DNA of 7,727 nt from Methylophilaceae bacterium UBA7525 (lineage in GTDB: Bacteria; Pseudomonadota; Gammaproteobacteria; Burkholderiales; Methylophilaceae): NCBI GenBank assembly GCA_002479405.1, contig DLMX01000086.1:37752-45478 (forward strand). Direction: 5' to 3'. Position 1 is the stretch's first letter. Each line of letters begins with the position of its first letter. The notes beneath the pieces are model-generated. The model ran no database searches. It saw only the letters and a list, made by a program, of their open reading frames with translations, and was not told the origin of the DNA. Both the position numbers and the translations under genes were made by a program. This document shows, piece after piece, positions 7,050 through 7,727 of this stretch.

Positions 7050-7622
7050 ATGAATCAGCCTCCTGTACTCGGCATCTGCGCGCAAGCCAGCGGCATGGGA
7101 AAAACCACCTTACTGACCAGATTGCTGCCGCTTCTGGCCGAGCATGGCATCAGGGTTTCTGTCATCAAGCAGACCGGTGATGGCTTTGACCTTGATCGTC
7201 CGGGTAAGGATAGTCATCGGCTGCGTGAAGCAGGTGCTGCTCAGGTGCTGCTCAGCGCGCCACAGCGATGGGTATTGCTGACAGAAAACGAGGTTGATAA
7301 AAGTGATGATCGTCTGTTGCCGCTGATCCGGCATCTGGATAGTCGTCAATGTGATCTGGTGCTGGTGGAGGGTTTTCGACATGCGCCGGTTCCCAAGATT
7401 GAAGTCTATAGAGCGGCTAACGAAGTTTGCTTACTGGCTTGGGATGACTCTCATGTCATTGCGGTGGCAAGCGATATTTCATTGCCTGTGCCGGTTCCCT
7501 TGCTCGATCTCAACGATTCTGCAGCCGTAGCCCGGTTTGTTGTGGCATGGTTGAAACAGGCGGCAGATCAGTCTGTAAGCGGAGCACAGAGGCTACAGGT
7601 CAGTGCGGCCTGCACTGCCTGA
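7050..7622 (+). CDS. mobB: MobB, molybdopterin-guanine dinucleotide biosynthesis GTP-binding protein
   Basis: MobB is a small P-loop GTPase that assists MobA in converting Mo-molybdopterin to the guanine dinucleotide form used by NarG. The product is 190 residues (E. coli about 170). The P-loop is SGMGKTTLL at residues 14-22. PGKDSHRLREAGAAQVL (51-67), LVLVEGFRH (103-111) and HVIAVASD are clear MobB blocks. The stretch that reads KHTHHDMDVD in E. coli is KQTGDGFDLD here (40-49), so the His-rich motif is lost. The last 15-20 residues extend beyond the E. coli form and are of low complexity. The ATG is preceded by AAAAGG (7035-7040) at 9 bases. It starts 43 bp after the porin gene and could be co-transcribed with it. 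No mobA, moaA or moeA is seen in the window. The fit with an upstream molybdoenzyme operon supports the call. Confidence 0.92.
   Translation: MNQPPVLGICAQASGMGKTTLLTRLLPLLAEHGIRVSVIKQTGDGFDLDRPGKDSHRLREAGAAQVLLSAPQRWVLLTENEVDKSDDRLLPLIRHLDSRQCDLVLVEGFRHAPVPKIEVYRAANEVCLLAWDDSHVIAVASDISLPVPVPLLDLNDSAAVARFVVAWLKQAADQSVSGAQRLQVSAACTA
7597..7620. other. Imperfect hairpin at the 3' end of mobB
   Basis: AGG(T)CAGTGC at 7597-7606 pairs with GCACTGCCT at 7612-7620 around a 5-base loop, nine base pairs with one bulged T. It overlaps the last mobB codons and the first base of its TGA. A second small palindrome, GCCTG-AAT-CAGGC, follows at 7617-7629. Neither is followed by a T-run on either strand, so a rho-independent terminator is not supported, although the place between two convergent genes would suit one. 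Confidence 0.35.
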
Positions 7623-7656
7623 ATCAGGCGGGAAACGTCGTACAACAGAGGATGGT

Positions 7657-7727
7657 TGGCGGAGTGGACGGGACTCGAACCCGCGACCCCCGGCGTGACA
7701 GGCCGGTATTCTAACCAACTGAACTAC
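7657..7727 (-). tRNA. tRNA-Asp (anticodon GTC), 5' end cut by the window
   Basis: Read on the - strand, the sequence starts with GTAGTTCAGTTGG (D arm) and continues through an anticodon stem CCGGC / GCCGG around the loop CTGTCAC. The anticodon GTC is at 7697-7699. Next comes the T arm CGGGTTCGAGTCCCG, then CCACTCC, discriminator G and an encoded CCA at 7657-7659. It closely matches E. coli tRNA-Asp. The first base seen is the seventh of the acceptor stem; the missing six should read GGAGTG from the 3' strand. It is convergent with mobB, 34 bp away. Confidence 0.96.

Overview
The window carries the 3' part of a respiratory nitrate reductase operon and its downstream neighbours. All protein genes lie on the + strand in the order narG (3' part), narH, narJ, narI, a beta-class carbonic anhydrase, a signal-peptide-bearing outer-membrane beta-barrel protein, and mobB. 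A partial tRNA-Asp on the - strand closes the window. The proteins match the membrane-bound NarGHI type closely (iron-sulfur ligands, the NarH Trp signature, the four NarI haem ligands). The organism is therefore a Gram-negative, nitrate-respiring proteobacterium. A betaproteobacterium is my best guess from codon use, protein style and the CACAGAG-type intergenic repeat, but the sequence does not prove it.

Layout: 1-2127 is the C-terminal 708 codons of narG, whose start lies before the window. 2147-3691 is narH, 3703-4221 narJ and 4233-4922 narI, with gaps of 11-19 bp and a strong GGAG Shine-Dalgarno before each start. 4922-4995 is a structured repeat built from CACAGAG/CTCTGTG units that fills almost the whole narI-carbonic anhydrase gap. 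5014-5712 is the carbonic anhydrase (GTG start), 5738-7006 the barrel protein and 7050-7622 mobB. 7657-7727 is tRNA-Asp(GTC), convergent with mobB and lacking its first six bases because the window ends.

How the genes fit together: NarG (Mo-bisMGD catalytic subunit), NarH (four Fe-S clusters) and NarI (dihaem quinol oxidase) form the enzyme, and NarJ is its dedicated assembly chaperone. MobB is linked to the guanine-dinucleotide step of molybdenum cofactor synthesis that NarG needs. The carbonic anhydrase and the barrel protein are not standard nar genes. Their same-strand packing suggests co-expression or a shared physiological setting, but a functional link is inference.

I found no sign of a wholly new system. 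The points most worth a second look are the structured repeat between narI and the carbonic anhydrase, the short NarJ, the nar-linked porin and carbonic anhydrase, and a MobB that lacks the His-rich motif seen in E. coli MobB. No recognisable promoter, FNR site or classical rho-independent terminator was found.
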